A program made the translations under genes and the position numbers. The notes beneath the pieces are model-generated. The model made no database searches, was not told the origin of the DNA, and saw only the letters and a program-made list of their open reading frames with translations. Positions 61,154 to 64,000 of a stretch of 64,000 nucleotides of DNA are shown here, in pieces. Within the stretch, counting starts at the first letter, position 1, and each line of letters starts with the position of its first letter. Origin of the DNA: Nepenthes gracilis. Its lineage: Eukaryota > Streptophyta > Magnoliopsida > Caryophyllales > Nepenthaceae. Where the stretch lies: positions 8,972,592 to 9,036,591 of the forward strand of contig BSYO01000019.1 of assembly GCA_033239525.1 (NCBI GenBank), written 5' to 3'.

Positions 61154-64000
61154 TTTTTTTTTGGTAAGTAAGTGTGTATTTTGGATTAATTGGAGAAAAG
61201 TTTGCAAAAAATTATGTTATAACTCCAAATTTTTGACTTGGAGTTAGAACATGAAAATGCTGGGGCATACCCCGAGCAGCTGGTACAATAGAGATTTCCT
61301 CAAAAAACCTAAGAGGAACTATCTAACAGAAGAAAGAAAAAATAACACTGTCGTTATACAAAATCAAAAGCAGAAAAGTTACTCCCGAGAGGACCGGAAC
61401 AACCATCCGATCACCTCGCAGCAACTAACTACATCAAACCGGATCTGCCGGCAACCCATAGCATCCTAGTTGTCCAAGCAAGGAGAACAAGGCAGCTGCA
61501 AGCAAGGACCGCTGCACAATCTAGAAGATTCCATCTAATCAGCTTCGATTCAAATCAAAGAAGACGGTAGGGGTAGCAAAGAGGATTAAATTGTCGGCAG
61601 ATCAGCCAGAAGACGGCAAGGACAAAGAGTAGAATTACATATCAAGAAAGATACAAAGAAAGACGGCATCAAAGATACAACACGTGAGACAGCAAAGATG
61701 CATCAAAGAACAAATCTAGCAGCCACCTTCTTTTCAAAGAAGATTCCGAGGAGCAAGTGCATTCAAGAAAATCAGCTCTTTATGTAGCCTTCCCCAAGGC
61801 ACCAAGTGCACCATGCAATAAAGAGCATGCCCAAGTCAAGACGCATCTCAGCCACGCCCTGGCTTTCCCATGGGGCAGCAAATCAGAAATTTAACAGATA
61901 AGCAAAAACCACCAAGCAACAGGAACAACATCAAATATGGCAGATCAGAAGACAGCAGGGACATCCCATTCCAGCAGTTCGCATCAAACTGGAAGCAACA
62001 TCCAACGCCTCCAGATCTTCAACGCAGCCGCAGCAAGAAGGCACAAAAGCAGGACACCTATTCGAAGGGCAAGAAGATCCAACAAAGATCCAAAACATCA
62101 TACAAGAAAGATAGCTCCAGATTCCAATCATACGCGCCCGATTGGAAGCAAGGCGATTAACCATCCACATCAAAATTTCACAAAGACCCACAACCAAGAG
62201 CCCGAATTCATAAGCGGCGGGAGAGGAAACGTTGATGTAAGCGACACAGGATCGCAACTATAGATCAAGAATTCCCAACCTGCAGCAGATTCATCATCTG
62301 CAGCCTCCTCCGACAGCAGGTCCAAGCACTAATGCACACCCCAATCCAAGAAGACTAAGAACTCGCCATCATTTTCCAAAGCCTCCACCAACGGAATCCT
62401 CCAAAGAAGCAAACTCCAAAGAGTAACCGGACAGCATGTCTCGAGAACAGCCACACAACCCCACCAAAGAAATTAAAGCTAGCGTAACCCCCGTTTCGAC
62501 CCAAACCAAGAAGACCGAGCACTTCCTCAATGCCCTCCAACATTAAGTTGATAAGCCTATCTCAAAGATGCTTCAAAGAAACACCCCCAGAGGACAGCAA
62601 GCACGATGAGAATCATCATCTTGGGCATAGAAACATGCAAATTCATCAATCCAAACCGGGCAAGGAAACACCCGGTAGGAGGACGAGTTGCAATACAAAA
62701 TAAATCAAAAGCATCGATGCATTCTTCACCAAAGAAGAGCAGCTGGCTCCGAGGACTCATGGAGGGAACACAAGCATACCGAGCTTCAAAGATCAATTTA
62801 ACACCCAAATAAATGGAGCTTGAGCCAAGACCACAGCAGCCGGGCCACAAAGACATCAAGCACCATCTTTCAACAAATGGGCAAACATCCAAGGACAGCT
62901 ACACACCCCATACAAACCTCATTCAGAATTCCAAACGCCAACACCTTCAAAGACTGCAAAAGGTTCCAAATAGCAACCAACAACAAAGTGGACAAAACAG
63001 AGCATAGCCATGACCCCCATCCATCCACCTCCACTTGCAGGACATTGGTAACCATGGAACCTCCAAAGAATGAGCAAGAAATCAAACCATGAGCAAGGTC
63101 CAAAGTGAGAATCAAAATCATCGCCAGCCTAGGCACCAAGAAATCTCATAACAACATCAAGCTAGGAAAAATGGATAGCACCACCCAACAAAGAGTACCG
63201 CATCCACCAAAGTTAGGCCGAACCAAACTATACCGCCCCAACCCAAACCCATCAACAAAAAAAAACCAAACACCGCCAACCATGTGACACTTCCATTTGA
63301 TCATAGACCGCACCACCACAAGCATGATGTTGTCAACCAGCCATCACAAAGCAGAAAGTCCACAGCAATCCTAAAGAAACATCTACCACCATTTGTGGGA
63401 GGGCGTAATTCATCCAAAGACTTCCACAAGATAATCCACACAATTCAAAATTGTGAAGAAGCACCAAGGTTTCCCGAGTGCTACACCAAAGTGTTTTTTT
63501 TTTTTGTTATAATGGGGGAGACGGAGTGATGGAGGGGGGAACAGAGAGAAACAAAACAGAGCCGGTAAGCAGCCCTTAAGTGGATAACACCTGCAAACAG
63601 GGATCAACCAAAGCGGATCGCCCCGAGGATCAAGATACCACGAGACATTAAGTGGGGGAGAAACGCCATAAGGGACACAAAAACCCTCCAGATGAGAGCA
63701 GGCAGGAGGCAGGGCAGGAAAGAGACCAAGTAGCAGCCCCATTTTTTTTATATACCCCACCGAATCCGAGTCGGCCTATAGTCAGCCTGATTAGGAACCG
63801 CGATGGTCATTAATTTCAGCCTCACAACATCGACCACCATAGAGAAGAGACGAGAGGAGTCAAGGGGGAGATTTTTGGAAAATCCGATTATTGCGCTCCT
63901 TCCGAATGATGTAAACCGTGGCGGCCAGAGACAAGCGTTTGGAGACAGCCAGGAGACTTTTTCCTTTCCAACGAGAGGCAGCCCAGGATATGTTTTGATG
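61154..64000 (-). mobile_element. LINE F: 3' half of a minus-strand LINE running off the window
   Basis: The T-run 61154-61162 plus GGTAAGTAAGTGTG, arms ATAACTCCAAA / GACTTGGAGTTAGAACAT, GGGGCATACCCCGAGC mark the tail. The body 61300-63490 read on the minus strand is TGCTG/GTTGGAT-rich 3' UTR and aligns by eye with element S. Internal A-tracts lie at 63494-63505 and 63742-63749 (T-runs on +). ORF2 C-terminus is at 63748-64000. No hairpin tail separates the ORF2 end from the 3' UTR, so this copy also supports a long LINE 3' UTR. The TSD is not in the window. Confidence 0.7.
63748..64000 (-). pseudogene. LINE F ORF2, C-terminal fragment (open at window edge)
   Basis: The minus strand from 64000 reads HQNISWAASRWKGKSLLA, VSKRLSLAATVYIIRKER, NNRIFQKSPPLDSSRLFS, ending PTRIRWGI and TAA at 63750-63748. 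The wording matches LINE4 (ERKSLLAVSKRLSPAAMVYV, RNNRIFQKSPPLDSSRLF). No stop lies in the visible part, so it may be intact beyond the edge. Confidence 0.75.

Overview
The window looks like a retrotransposon-packed intergenic stretch of a flowering-plant nuclear genome. The basis is the families present: plant L1-clade (RIL-type) LINEs with a DUF4283-type ORF1, an APE-like endonuclease, an LxQGxxxSPYLF / FADD reverse transcriptase and a C-terminal zf-RVT domain, plus a tRNA-derived SINE-like piece and a probable LTR fragment. I see no host protein-coding gene, no rRNA and no CRISPR array. The species cannot be named from the sequence.

Most of the 64 kb is explained by one extended family of target-primed retroelements inserted into each other. 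All share a 3' end that reads, in sense: a CCTCCTAGAGG-like box; a GCTCGGGGYATGCCCYAGC mini-palindrome; a long stem-loop with arms of about 17 nt (commonly ATGTTTTATCTCCAAGT and ACTTGGAGATAAAACAT); a CTCCC-TTAATCC stretch; and the terminus CTTACTTACC followed by poly(A). I count about 27 copies (about 16 on +, 11 on -). Many have target-site duplications (TSDs) of 12-20 bp that can be read directly.

There are three tiers. (i) LINEs carry ORF1 + ORF2 and a 2 kb 3' region ending in the hairpin tail (LINE1 18259-26315; LINE3 38409-53415; LINE4 about 44218-51476; fragments LINE5, LINE6, LINE7 and F). (ii) ORF1-only 'half-LINEs' use the same tail but have no reverse transcriptase (P, A, B, Q, C). 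Four of the five carry a recurring C-terminal domain (SSKPHIDSLSPDRK core) that I do not recognise. (iii) Non-coding elements keep the 5' leader, the repeat-rich 3' UTR and the tail but have lost the ORF1 start codon (element 1 and D), or are 5'-truncated tails down to a 15-bp insertion at 14073-14087.

Layout: 1-8036 is host element P (-) with elements 1-4 nested in it. 8037-15503 holds LINE6 containing LINE7, with further nested copies. 15504-17100 is a LINE fragment split by an LTR-like insertion. 17105-34738 is half-LINE A (+), holding LINE1 and element B, with Q in B and R in Q. From 34739, element E (-) holds S and D; D holds C; C holds LINE3, which holds LINE4, and also LINE5. 61154-64000 is the 3' half of another LINE (F, -). 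The nesting is six levels deep (A > E > D > C > LINE3 > LINE4) and gives a relative order of insertion.

The likely working relationship, which is inference: the LINE ORF2 reverse transcriptase recognises the structured 3' tail and mobilises the ORF1-only and non-coding elements in trans. Every long coding region has stops or frameshifts; LINE1 ORF2 is the least damaged.
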